Source: Plasmodiophora brassicae (lineage: Eukaryota > Endomyxa > Phytomyxea > Plasmodiophorida > Plasmodiophoridae). From it: a stretch of 64,000 nt of DNA. Positions 23,501-34,938 of the stretch are shown here, in pieces (the stretch's first letter is position 1; every line of letters starts with the position of its first letter). Where the stretch lies: positions 1,054,001-1,118,000 of the forward strand of contig JASFAU010000005.1 of assembly GCA_039704465.1 (NCBI GenBank). Direction: 5' to 3'. The notes under the pieces are model-generated. The model had not been told where the DNA came from, made no database searches, and worked only from the letters and a program-made list of their open reading frames with translations. Both the position numbers and the translations under genes were made by a program.

Positions 23501-25887
23501 CCGGCCAACTCGTTATCAAAGCCAACGACAATCACGGTTTCCTAGATGCTTCGGGCATCGCGACATTCAGTACTGACAACGAAGTCGCCTTTGCGGTCGC
23601 ATCAATTGAACCACGTGGTAAACTTGATGGGCCAGCCCAGGCGTCAGCGTTCGTCGAAGACGCCATGCGCTGTCGATCCATTCAAATATCAACCTATCCT
23701 GCTGCGACACAAACAGTGCTCCCCTATTCTTCATCAATCCTGGATGGGGTCCAGCGGCTTGAACCGAAATCACCAGGCGACACTGCGCCGTCGTTGCCGT
23801 CAGATCCACATGATCGACGGGACTTCCTTGAGCATGCGCTGTCAACCCGCGTCATTGAGCTAGGTGATGCGAGCATTGTGGACTTGCTACGACAGAGCCA
23901 GCTAGATTACCAGCGAAACGTTGTCGACGAAGCTCTCGTCGTCACGCTGTTGAGTATCCAGGGCCTTGACACTGATTCCGCCTCCAATGTGCCGTCACCT
24001 GCTGAGAGCATATTCGTCGAGCTGAAATCGGGCAACGGAGACGTTCGGCGTTCGTCCGTTGTCAAACGATCCAACGAAGGTTCTGCCGTATTCGAGGAAG
24101 AAGGCGGTGAACTGCGTTTTCCGGCAACTGGTTTCGGGACCGACTTTAAGGTCAAATTGTATTCCAAGAAGCACATTGGGGACGTCCTCCTCGCCGAAGG
24201 TGTCCTTGAGGTTCGCAACCTGGACTTTGACGTTGCCTATGATCGCACTTGTGTCGCAACTGGGAAATCGTCCTCGGCGAGCGTGCATCTGACTGTCCAG
24301 TGGCGGAATCAACGATTCGAGGATATCGGCAAGGCGATTGCCGACTGTGAACGACGCCACAGTCTTCTTCAGCGCCAGATCCAATGTTTGCGGTCGGCGC
24401 TATCGGATGGCGTCTCTAGCAGCCAGGTCAAGGAGCAGGAATGTGGTGCCGTTATGGAAGCACTCCATGACCGTATGCGCGAGATACACGTGGCGATGTC
24501 GATGATAGAGAGGCGGAACCGTGCTGGCGGAGGTCCAATCCGGCTGCAGATCCAGGGCGCACGCGGATTCGACGACTTGGACGCTGCCCAGTGCAGCATA
24601 TCTGTCAACAAGATCCAGCATCGGTTTGACATCAAGCGCGATGGCACGCTGCAGGAGATTAACGAACTCCTGCGAGTTGACGCGCCGGTTCGAACTTCGG
24701 ATCGCATTAAGGTGAAAGTGACGTCGGGGAAGCAAGGTGCGGCCTGGAAGACCGCGTTCCCACTCGAGGCGCTGTTCGCCGACTCTGGTGCCGGTCCTGA
24801 CGGTTCAACGGACCCGTCCGTCCACAGCGCCTGGATTGACATCTACAACGTCGACAAGACCGCCACCATCGGTAGTGTCTTCATCGTGGGGAATTACATC
24901 AGCGACCGCTCGGCGCTACTCGAGGACGAATTACACTCGACGAGCCGCGACCTCGCTCTGTTCGAGTCCATTAAGTCGGCTGCCGAGTCGGAGCGCGGTG
25001 AAAGACAGGCGCAAGGTCAGCCGGGGGCGGAACCCGCTCCACGTACAGCCGCCGCCGAAGAGGGTCAAGCAGTCGACCCTCCCGCAGATGGCGACCGCGA
25101 TCACGTAACCGCCGCCCAGGTCGAAGCGAGCCCAGTGCCGAAGGCGGGGACGGCTGTCGATGTGCCAGCGGTTCCATCCCCTGCACCACCTGCAATCGCC
25201 AAACCTACGACCGTCTGCGTCGCCGTGCAGACGGTCGACGTCGAAACGGACGAGGCATTCAGGGATCGCGACCGGCAGCTTCGCCTTCGTCTGCACATGG
25301 AGATGGGGCATCGGCGTCAAAGGAAGGTGTTCGATGGCGAATTGCAATCCCTGAGCGCGACCCTCAAACGGCAGGCTGCCGAGCTGGAGGGCGCACGTGG
25401 CCTGGCACGCTCCGCCAGGCTGAAGCTGGAAGCCGCCCATCACGAGATTCAGTTCTACCGGAAGCGGTTCGATGCATTCGCCGACAGCAAGAACGCGGAG
25501 GTGTCCGCCCTGCAAGCGGAAGCGGCCGCCAAGGACGAGCAGTGCGTGCGCCTGATGGAGACGCTGAAGGACCTCGAGCGGAGGCACGGCCAGCTCCTCG
25601 CCCAGGTCGACAACGAGGCGTCGCTGAGGTCGCTGTCCTCGCGCATCGAACGAAGCGTCCTGCAATCGGACCGGGTCCACAGCGCGCTGGACGCTCTCCA
25701 GGACGACTTCGACAAGGTCGTCGTGAGCGAGGGCACACTGAAGAGCCGCGTCTCTGCACTGCGGGCCGAGCTGGCCGACGCCACAGCCGCCAATGCGGGC
25801 CTGCTGCGCCTGCTGGCCTGCGAACAGGCGCGAACGCTCAAGGACGTCGCCGCGTTCGTGCGCACCGTCTCCAGGAAGCCCTGCTGA
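14598..25887 (+). CDS. VPS13-type bridge-like lipid-transfer protein, about 3,733 aa
   Basis: Predicted to move bulk lipid at membrane contact sites. Two short N-terminal exons (14598-14664, 14707-14742) restore the chorein start, VSRVAAATVDWLYPGL then LHWQFDGPLTLYDVTLP. One uninterrupted exon of 11.1 kb follows from 14789. Landmarks, in approximate residues: chorein region 1-130; beta-rich RBG repeats through the first half; SHR-BD segment (APIWVINRLSSAIEYK) about 1740; VPS13_C-type motif LTVREFHLSPISVSV about 2585; PH-like domain (RPYDLRDALACL...LLCSTQRIILCK) about 2865-2950; C2 domains near 3080-3200 and 3280-3400; a C-terminal coiled coil about 3525-3720. The tail after the PH-like domain, two C2 domains plus coiled coil, is unusual for the family. 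The last kilobase is visibly more GC-rich than the rest. Confidence 0.85.
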
Positions 25888-25988
25888 GCCGCACGATGAC
25901 CTGTGTTTAATATAATACCGTTATCGAGGCGACTGCTGGATAGATGAGCGCTGTGCCAATTTATCGGGGATGTGGATCGTTCTACCTG

Positions 25989-27179
25989 CTAGGGGAAGCC
26001 CACATGTGCATTGCGCGCATCGATAAAGATGAACTGGGAGGGCTTCTCGGCGTGCATGGCCAGCGCCTCGTGCATGGCCCGCGAAATGACGCAGCCCTTC
26101 TCGATGCACCCGTCCATGCCGACGTCGGCGTACCGCCGGCGATCCGCCTCGCTGCAGCTGGCCGTCAGGCCGAAGATGACGGATCGAGGGCGCCCGCCTC
26201 GCTGCTCGCCCTCGCGAATCATCCTGGTGGCCTCGCACCCGTCCAGGATCGGCAGCTGGACGTCCATCAAGATGACCGCGTACTGGTAGTCGCTGGCCAT
26301 CTTGACGGCCGTCTCCCCGTCGGACGCCATGTCGCAGGCGTACCCGGACCGCTTCAGCGCCGCCTCCGTGATCTTCTGTGTGATCTTCAGGTCGTCGACC
26401 AGCAGCGCCCGGTTCTGCGGCGACGGCGGCCTGTTCACGATGAACGGCGGCGCGTTCGTCTGGGACGGCGCCGTCGTCGTTGCCGACCCTGCTGCGTCCG
26501 ACGGCGCCCTGCCGTGCGACAGGCGGTCCTCCTTGGCGTCGTCGGTGTCCATGGCGCCCATGAAGATGTCGGGCAGGCTGTCCGGGTCGATGTGATGCCG
26601 CCGTTTGATGCTCTGCACGTTCCTGGCGTTGATGAACACGAAATCCTGCAGGTTCTCCTTCGTGACCGCCAGCGCCTCGTGCATGGCCCGGGACACGATG
26701 CACCCCTTCTCGATGCAGCCGTCCATGCCCGCCTCGTTGTACCGCTCCAGGTCGGCATCCCGGCAGCTGCCCGTTAGGCCGTATATGATGGTGTGCGGCC
26801 GACGCCGCTCCCGTTCGTTCCTGCGGATCAGGACGGTGGCGTCGACGCCGTTCAGAACGGGCAGCTGGACGTCCATCAGGATGACCTGGTAATCGGTCTG
26901 GTTGGCCATCTCGACGGCCTGCTGCCCGTTGCTGGCCAGGTCGCACTGGTACCCGGCGCGATGCAGCGCTGCGGACGTGATCCGCTGCGTGATGACGACG
27001 TCGTCGACCAGCAACGCGAGGCGCCTGCCGGACGCCGGGCCGGCGTGCGCCCGCGGTTTATGGTACAGGTCGACCTGGTCCGGGTCGCCGCAGAACGCCG
27101 GGTCGACGACCGGCGACGCCGCCCGGCCCAGTGCGGGCGAGTGCGATTTCGCCGCCACCGATCGCAGCAGCGATGACAT
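25989..27179 (-). CDS. tandem receiver-domain protein (two REC domains, no output domain)
   Basis: Single-exon protein of 396 residues with two response-regulator receiver domains: the first has LALLVDDVVITQRIT, the phospho-acceptor in VILMDVQLPVLNG and GLTGSC. The second repeats this as RALLVDDLKITQKIT, VILMDVQLPILDG, GLTASC. Acidic pair, acceptor Asp, Thr and Lys are all present in both, so both should be phosphorylatable. The usual Lys-Pro after beta-5 is replaced by EKGC in both. A Pro/Ala/Ser linker separates them; there is no kinase, phosphotransfer or DNA-binding domain. Start at ATG 27179, 44 nt after a TATAAAA box; the frame is open slightly further upstream but only with TTG. Confidence 0.85.
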   Translation of the reverse strand: MSSLLRSVAAKSHSPALGRAASPVVDPAFCGDPDQVDLYHKPRAHAGPASGRRLALLVDDVVITQRITSAALHRAGYQCDLASNGQQAVEMANQTDYQVILMDVQLPVLNGVDATVLIRRNERERRRPHTIIYGLTGSCRDADLERYNEAGMDGCIEKGCIVSRAMHEALAVTKENLQDFVFINARNVQSIKRRHHIDPDSLPDIFMGAMDTDDAKEDRLSHGRAPSDAAGSATTTAPSQTNAPPFIVNRPPSPQNRALLVDDLKITQKITEAALKRSGYACDMASDGETAVKMASDYQYAVILMDVQLPILDGCEATRMIREGEQRGGRPRSVIFGLTASCSEADRRRYADVGMDGCIEKGCVISRAMHEALAMHAEKPSQFIFIDARNAHVGFP

Positions 27180-27222
27180 CGGTCGACCCAACGACAATGG
27201 GCAGCGTGCAACCGTGGCGCAG

Positions 27223-27229
27223 TTTTATA
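27223..27229 (-). promoter_or_regulatory. TATA box of the tandem receiver gene
   Basis: TATAAAA on the minus strand. With the roughly -30 spacing seen at the U1 genes, the transcript would start near 27198, giving a leader of about 20 nt before ATG 27179. Confidence 0.55.
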
Positions 27230-27373
27230 ATTAGGGCGCGCACATTCGGCGACTCCGTCGCCGACGACTTGACCCGACGGCGCGGCGCGGCCCGAGAGCT
27301 GCAGCGCGGCGGCGCGCAGTGCCCGCCCGCCCTCCGCCTCCTGCTCAGAGTGCTCACAGGGGGGCTCCGTGAC

Positions 27374-27475
27374 TGTGCGGACGGACAAACCCCGACCCGA
27401 GTGGTGACCATTGTCCCTTCGGATGTGCGGGCGGACAAACTCCGACCCGCGTGTGTTAACCGTCGTTCCTTCGGA
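27374..27475. repeat. tandem repeat of about 50 bp at the 3' end of the Rav1/DMXL gene
   Basis: Two diverged copies, 27374-27423 and 27424-27475, each beginning TGTGCGG(A/G)CGGACAAAC and ending CCTTCGGA. The second copy contains the last codons and stop of the Rav1/DMXL gene; the first lies just downstream. It looks like a local duplication of the gene's 3' terminus. Confidence 0.65.
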
Positions 27476-30400
27476 TGTATTTCACCGTGCCGTTCGTGCC
27501 GGCGCAGATCAGGTGGCCGGATGCCGTGACGTCGACGCAGGTGACGCCGAACGACGCGTGGAAGTACCGGCGCGCGTCGAACAGGGCGGGGAATTCGGCG
27601 TGCAGGTCGAGCGTGGACGCATCCCAGATGCGGACGCAGCCGTCGCTGTCGCCCGAGATGATGGCGTCGTGCAGGTCGTCGAAGGCCAGGGCGGTGATGC
27701 GGCCGTGGTGCGCCTTGTCGACGTGGGCGACCGGTTGCGTCGGGGGCCCGCGCAGGTCGAACACGTCGAGGTGACCGGCGGAGTTCCCAGCGACGAGTTG
27801 CTGGCGTCGGCCGACGTACGACAACGCGGCGACGCCCCGTTGTCCTCGTTGCCGACCTGTGAACCCGTTGACGAGGGACTGCCTTGGCGGCAGGAGCAGG
27901 TCCCAGAGACGGACGTTCGAGACGGTCTTGTTCTTGGACGTCCCACCGGTTGCGACCCTACCCCATCGTCGACGCGTTAGCCACACTGCTTAACGACGAA
28001 ACGGGCGGATGGACGGCGGCGTACACGCTCGGGGACGCGACGAATTCCGATGTCCAGCATCGGTCATGGGCTTCCCATGCTTGAAACGGGGCCATCGTGC
28101 CGGCGTCGAACGAGTAGACCGCGGCGCCGCCGTTGGACTCGGTGACGGCGATTCGCGATCCCAACGAGGGGCGGTCGAAGCGCAGCGAGGTCACCGTGCC
28201 CTCGAAGTCGACGGGTACTTTGTTCTCGGCGATCGGGCGGGGCTTGCCGAAGTGCCACGTGTACAATGACGATTGCGAGCTCGACACGTCTGGGGAAGCG
28301 GACCTGCATCAGCATTTGCCCAGACAGGGCATCGAGGATGGAAACAGGCTTACAAACGGGGAGCGCAGGGTGGGCGATCAGGGACGAGCACGCCAGGTCG
28401 GGCGTGACGGACGACAGTGGCTGTTGAAGATCGGCGTTAGGCGAGGGCGTACCTTCCGATTGTACAGGCGCACCAACGCTGTCTTCGGAGACGCTCGCTG
28501 TCATCCGGTGGTACACGGGACTGCTGCGAAACAGGCGCTCGCCGAGCGGGACAGGAACCGAAGACGGCAGCGCGGCGGGAACGTCGGGTAAAACCAGATG
28601 CGCACGCAGCAGGGGCACCGGGAACATATACCTTCGAACGATAACTCAGACGTCCTGCAACGTGCGACCGGTTCCGCCCACGTACTCATCGTATGCTGCA
28701 GCGGAGCGCTCCTCTAGCGAGTCGAACCGATGCCGGCATCCTTCCTGGAGGACAGGCGGGCCTGAGTCGTGTCATAGCGACAACGTAGACAGGGCAGACT
28801 AACCCAGGAGGGCAGCTCGTCCTCTAGGAGCTCGTGCGAGTCCCGTGATCGCGTCCGGAACCGGAGCGCCGACTCCAGGTTGATTTCGCGGATCGATTTG
28901 CGAACGGCCACCGCTAACGAGGACGGGTCGCATCGATTGAAAGCAACGCCGACGACGAGCTCAGAAGGCAAGCGGAAGATCTGGAAGCAGGCTGTCATTA
29001 TTGTTGCAACAAGAGACATTGGAACACAACCCACATCAACAGGGCGGAAGAAAGGTCCAGTGGAGCAAACGTTCTCAATGTCTGTTGCTAAGCAAGAGGC
29101 AACCCGTTGTGCATCAGTGGAGACGAACAGGTGGTGCAGGGGGCTGGTCAGGGGTGCTATACTAATAAGAGGGCTGGCCTGTGCCTTCGTGAAGCCATCG
29201 TAACGTACCTGGCGAACGCAGCGGCGCGAGGACAGTCTCGAGCGACACACCCGATCGTGTCAGGACACGGCAATGATCCAGGGCATCACGAACAAAGTGG
29301 ATAAGGTCCTGAAACCAACGTTGAGACGCATAGTTTGGATTCGTTGCATGTAGAACAGTGACTAACGACGGTCATTTCATGGCAAAGGGCCCGCATCGCT
29401 GATATCAAACCATTGACGTCGTCGTACGATTCGTGATCGACAGGTGGCATCGCCTTGCTGACTAGAATCTCTACCATGCGGGACAGGCAAAGGCATTCCA
29501 GAAGGCGCTGCAGTACCTTAACAATCTCAGGGTCCGAATATGGCGAGTCAACAATGGATTCGATTGGTGACGGGTCAGCATCATTGGGGCGACTCCACGT
29601 CTCAGACCTGTCCTCCCCAAACGCTTCGACCATGGCGTCCGACCTCACGCGAAGCAGGCGCACAAGCAGAGCAAGGTCGTGTCGACTGATCAGAAACGCG
29701 CCTGTCCACAATGCGGCGCTGGCGCGGTACGACGTCGGCGAGGAACGAATGGCGCGGCACGCATCCCGAATGGAATCTCGATAGCGGTATGCCAGGTCCA
29801 AGTCTGACGATTGGAATACTCTCGTCATGACCCTGAGGATATCGCTAAGACATCCATCAACGGCAAAGAAGCGGTGCGATCGTTGAAACAGCTCGAGCGG
29901 TTTGCGCACGACTTCCGCTGGCAGGCCTACGAAACGCGAGATTCCTTCGATATCCTCGGAAAGGACTTTGGAAGATGCTGCACGAACAGACAACGCCGAT
30001 CGTGCAAATCGCAAGAGGAACGGATGTCCCGTGTACCGATCCCGGTCCTTCAGAAGGTTGACGATGGCTAGGAACGGCCATCCCCGTTGAGCATATCCAG
30101 ACGCACACTCTAGCACAGGGGGAGGCTCCTTTCCGATTGCGTTAAGAAGGGAATGAACATCAGGCCGAAACGTAGAGGCGTTGTCGTCAACGACCGTAAG
30201 GCACTGGATCGATTCTTCCCACTGCCCGCATAGCCAGTGCACGATATGCTGCATCCACTGATTGTGGGAGGCAACGCTCTCAGGAAGGATATCCTGAAGA
30301 ATTTCGTATCGGAATGTGCCTAAACGAGACCCACACTGGACATACCTCTTTCAGGATCTGAGCGATCAGCGGCGAATCGGCGCCACCCACAAGCCGACAT

Positions 30401-33400
30401 ATAACAAGGGCAAGCTGTGGGTCATGCATGTTTCGCAGGCACACTGCTACTGCGTCCTGAAGACTCTCAGCCAAGATGAACAGAGCAATTGCAGACCAGA
30501 ACCTGCGAATTCGCTAATTAAGCAAATAAAAGACCAGCGTGCACGACGTGCCCTCACTTTCGGGTAGATACAAACTCGAAGGCATTCTTGATAGCGGCAC
30601 TGCGCCTAACCTCGACATACTCATTCAGGCTGAAAATACACGACGGTACACAGGCTTACCAACGAGCATCGTTGAAGTCCCGCGAAAAAAAATCCCACAT
30701 TAGACGTTGGCCAGGGGACGATTTTAGCAATGCCAGGAACACAGACTTCTTGCCCAGCATCATATACCACAGCATGGCGCGAAGAGGGTTGCGATCCTCC
30801 ACAAACTGGTTCTTGGCAATGAATTCAACGACCCTGCGAAGCTCAGGGACCGACGTCAACCAGTACCCTGCTCCAAGGGCTTGGAACGCGTTCCAGTCGG
30901 GAATCGAGGGCGGAAAACACAGATGAGCCAGGGCGCTCTGTGACGATGAATGAAGTGCCCATGCAATGTCGACCTCGTCAAGCTGTGGCACCCTTCGCGA
31001 TTGATGTGCGACCCGTTCGAATTCAAACAGGCGAGCCGCGACCATAAAGCGAGTTCCAGATATGTCCAAGTCTGCAGAATCTTGTTTAAGGCGCAGCAGC
31101 GTCCTAGCGACCACGACCAGTTGAAGGTTTTCTGGAGGCGTCAGCAAATGAATAGAACGCATGGTCAACGCTTCCGTTAAATCTGCCAGGTCCTTCTCCG
31201 AGAATGACACATGTTCCCTAGAGATGCTCGAATCTAACAAGACAGATAATGGAATCGCAGGAGCCATATCGTTTTGTTCCGTCACCGAATCAATAACCAT
31301 TGATACGATAGTCTCGACCATCTCAGAGTGCCCCGTCATGAGCAGTTCCGTCAACAGGGACGGGTGGTAGACAGGTACAGGCATAATCGAAGTGATGGAA
31401 TCGCCTGACAGCATGGACTCCACAACGACCATGTATCGGCCGGCAGCAATGAGAAGCGTGCCCGATTGCGAGCACGCCAACGCCGTAATCTGGCGACCAG
31501 ATAGCAACGGGTGAGGAAGGTCGACACGGGCCTCGATTGTCTGCCAACGAAGCGACATGAATTCATGGTCACGCAGGACATGGTCTCGATTTGGCATGTG
31601 CATTTTAACGGAAAGCGACGTATCTGATGCCCTATCAACAGAAACCAACCGCAACAGACAGTCGCCGAGGTCAGCCCATCGAAGATAACTGGATTGCGAT
31701 TCCAAAGAATGAACAAAACGCAACGAAGGTGCTGTGGGGTCAACTTCCCAGACGGTAATCGTTACGCCACTCAGTACGGCGATTCTGTCAGCGAGCGGAT
31801 CAAACGCAATGTCAACGATCGGGTCAGATAGCGTCCTCGACACAGGATGCTCAGTCCATTGCCAATCCGTCATCGATACGGACCAAAACTTGAGGTTCCG
31901 TCCTGAGCCGATGCACAGCCCTCCCAAGAGGCCGTCATCGTATAAGGCAAAGTCGAACGCGTCGATGGGTTCAGGGGCTGCAAGCTCTGAGACATGACGA
32001 ACGATCGGCGTCGATGATGGCACAGAGTATATGACCACCACATTGCGATAAACTACAGCAAGGAAAGGTTGGGAGCCTTTCTTTACCACACGTAAACCAA
32101 CAAATGTCTCTCCATTCTGGACTCCTTCCAGAGGCGTTACTGTCCAACGCCCATTGGACGAACGAGAAAGAATGCAAACCGAAACACAATCGACCGCTTG
32201 CCTGACCGTGAATAGGGCCGGCTCGCAAGGGTGCCAGTAAAGGTATTGAAATGGGCCCGGGAAGTCTGCGACGAGAAGCAGGCCTTCGCCGTGGGATTGG
32301 AATTCCAACGGGGACAAAGGGTGCAGACGGGCCATTTGCCAGATTACGACACGGCCCGAGTCGTCTCGGGAAGCAACGAAAGGTAGATCCTTGGAGCATT
32401 GTACGTCTCGAATCGGCGCAACATGACCTCCAGTGCTGGTTAGTCTTGAGACGATTCGATCCGGAACAGAAATCGATTCACAATCGATGCGTCCATCAAT
32501 ATCAACGCCAGTGGCAAAGACGGTCTCGGGTTGAGGTTGCATTGCACCGGGCGCGACGTCAGACGGTGGACTTTCCCAGGAGCAGGGACGACTGAAGCAT
32601 GCAGAGCAATGCAGAATAAACAATGACTTGTCAAGATGGTTCCATCCTGGCAACGAAATTCGATAAAACTCCAGAACGCGGACGACTGGACGCGGTTGAA
32701 TAAAAGCACCGTCGACACAGGTGATGATCAAATGGCCGCTGTTATCAACAGTGGCGACCCAAAGAAGGCGTGTTTGGCGAGCATGCCCGTTTGACGCATC
32801 CGCCACCGGCCTTTCAGTTGCCAAGCGGCGTTTCCTCATGACGATGAATGACGCACCCAGGATGTCGCTATACCTGGAGACGGCGACGAAGCCCCCATCA
32901 GCAAGTTCAATGTATAGAGTCGCGAACCCTCGCGAGTAAACAAACAATGCGTTCCTCAATGTCGCGTCAGTGCACCATTCCATCGTTGCTGTCGGACCGC
33001 CGATGGGGAACGACGATTTCAACTGAAGCGTGGGTGCTTTCATGCACATGATAGATACAGATTCCGAGGTTCGGAAGGCCAAGTGCCGAGAGTCAGGCGA
33101 CGGATGCAGTCTTCCGGTACTGGAACCATTCCAGACACGAATTGCAGGATCATCGTTGGAGTCGTCACGAGCCCAGATGCCCTCTTCGTCCGCGTAAAGG
33201 ATCCGGTTACCACTTCCCAGAGCGACCGCTACGACGTTGGTGGCCAACGGAAATGATGCGGAATCTTCGACACGACCGTCGTCTAGGTACTTCAACGTGG
33301 CCAGGAATAGGCTACCAGTAGACTTGTCGACATAGACAGCCGCCACTCGAGACCGATCGGCATCAAGGGCGACAACATCGCCACCAACCGCAACGACGCA

Positions 33401-33538
33401 GCGGGCGCCCCGACCGGGAACCCAGACAATGACGTGGTCACCGCGTCCCACAACAACCCTGTCGGTGCCCGGCACGCAACATGACAGCTGTTGCGATGTC
33501 GCGCCGCCCCATGACCCCACAAAGGCCTTCCTCGTCAT
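27456..33538 (-). CDS. Rav1/DMXL (rabconnectin-3 alpha) V-ATPase assembly regulator
   Basis: Large WD40 protein of the RAVE/rabconnectin complex, which promotes V-ATPase assembly on endosome and vacuole membranes. The first exon, 30660-33538, encodes about 960 residues of N-terminal WD repeats and the start of the Rav1 C domain. The 54-nt intron 30606-30659 then gives the family block RWRSAAIKNAF. Further exons carry LAESLQDAVAVCLRNMHDPQ and NQWMQHIVHWLCGQW. C-terminal WD repeats follow: RLPSELVVGVAFN, HPALPVYVSSSQSSLYTWHF, NVRLWDLLLPPRQSLV. About eight or nine introns (49-83 nt) give 1,868 codons; one junction near 28640-28740 can be spliced two ways with the same total length. ATG at 33538 faces the STN1 gene across about 107 bp. 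Confidence 0.85.
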
Positions 33539-33645
33539 CTGCTCGGCAATGGCCCCATGGCAGTCTGCAACCGCGGGGCCTGCAAAAATCGGAACTACAG
33601 GTCCGTGCGTGTGTTTTGTGGAGCGCAGCGCGCGACACCCATTCC
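33539..33645. promoter_or_regulatory. divergent promoter region between Rav1/DMXL and STN1
   Basis: Only 107 bp separate the ATG of the minus-strand Rav1/DMXL gene from the ATG chosen for the plus-strand STN1 gene. No TATA box is visible. Both promoters must lie here or inside the 5' coding parts. Confidence 0.4.
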
Positions 33646-34907
33646 ATGCGACAGCAGGAGCTGCCGTTCTCTTACTGGGGGCTGCAATCCACCTACTGGT
33701 CCTTCGTGCGCATTCTTATTTGCGACATATATCGACTGGGGGCCTTCCGTGAGCATCCTGGTCAGGCCGCGGGCTGACGTGCACAACTGCTGCTATATGA
33801 TTGTGGTGTCAGGCTGCAGTTTCTCGCTGTGCGGCCGCCCGATTCAGCGCGTCTGTATCGTCGGCGTTATCGTCGAGGCGCGCCTGCATGCGACAAACCT
33901 GGTCGTCATGATCGACGACGGGACGGGTATTATATCGGCGACGTACTGGTTTAATGAACCAGGTAGCTGTGCGGATCACCTTGCTCTTGGCAACCGGGTC
34001 CTCGTACATGGTCGACTGTCGACGTATAGAAATGAGCCCCAAATCCAGATCACATCTTCAGGTATCATCTATGTTATGTCATTCCTTAATACTGCGTTAA
34101 TATGCGTTTGAGGTAGGTATCCTTCATGACCCAAATGCCGAAGTTCTTCACTGGATCCAAGCGGTTCATTTGTACCAAACCGTGTACAGTCAGCCAGATG
34201 CCGTTGCAGACTCTGTTAGGAGGACTATCGAGTCGTCGGCACCTTCGTTTACTTCTGCCCAGAGCACGAACTTGTCGGTCGGCACAGCCTTGCCTGGAAC
34301 AGCATTCTCAAACGTTTCTTTGTAGGCCTTCCACTGCATCTGATGATCTGCGGAAATGCTGCATGCGTCTGTTCTCGCATGGAAACGCGCTTGCATTCGC
34401 AGATATTTGTAATGACGATAACGTCGTCATGAAAGCCGCCGCCACCTTGAATTGCAGCGCATCCCCGAATGACATTGCTTTGGTACCTGGCGTGAGATTG
34501 CCTAGTGGTCGGAGGCAGGCTAAGCGTAAAGCATGCAGGCTGTCGCGAGAGCAATTGCCCAATGTGTTGCTCGTGGGCATTTGATCCAAGTTTGTGAAGG
34601 TCGCGACGAATACATGCTCCTGGACGCCAAGGCCCACCTTGCTGATCCTATTGTCCAAATCCTGCGGCACCAAAACCAGGTACGCGTCCGACGATTCCCA
34701 GTGCCGCATAGAGTTCCTGACGTGGAATAGATTACCGTTTCCCAGTTGCGATCGCAGCTGTGCTCTCATCCACGTTACCGCGGGGTCAGCTTGGAATCTA
34801 TCAAAGAAGCGATCAGATACCTCCAGTCTTTAGGAACCGTTAGCCTCGATTCAACAAACAAATACATCACGCTGTTATCATACGCCCACGTACGCGTTGC
34901 GTCGTAA
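33646..34907 (+). CDS. STN1: STN1, OB-fold subunit of the CST telomere-capping complex
   Basis: Predicted telomere and replication-fork ssDNA-binding partner of CTC1/TEN1. The N-terminus has LPFSYWGLQSTYWSFVRILI, the short lead-in seen in STN1. The OB fold follows: PIQRVCIVGVIVEARLH, MIDDGTGIISATYW, GNRVLVHGRLSTYRN. The C-terminal half has two winged-helix-like segments (DIALAVARAIAQCVARGHLI and SLESIKEAIRYLQSLGTVSL). Five introns (64, 55, 52, 56, 51 nt) give 327 residues, ending at TAA 34905-34907. The OB-fold pattern is also compatible with an RPA2-like protein, but the W-rich N-terminal lead-in and C-terminal layout favour STN1. Confidence 0.75.
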
Positions 34908-34938
34908 CCGCAGGAGTACAAACTTATAGAGTACGTAT

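Noticed and set aside
27131..27529. Long plus-strand frames opposite the receiver and Rav1/DMXL genes
   Set aside because: They are GC-driven shadows of genuine minus-strand genes, with no family signal.
28711..28732. GGTTCGACTCGC resembling a tRNA T-loop
   Set aside because: It has no matching D-arm, anticodon arm or acceptor stem and lies within the Rav1/DMXL gene.
28640..28745. A possible 24-nt intron near the Rav1/DMXL WD region
   Set aside because: A single 83-nt intron explains the same frame change without an ultrashort intron; the choice needs transcripts.
30630..30659. Apparent 30-nt intron in the Rav1/DMXL gene
   Set aside because: Using the TTAG acceptor 24 nt further on gives a 54-nt intron and restores the conserved RWRSAAIKNAF block.
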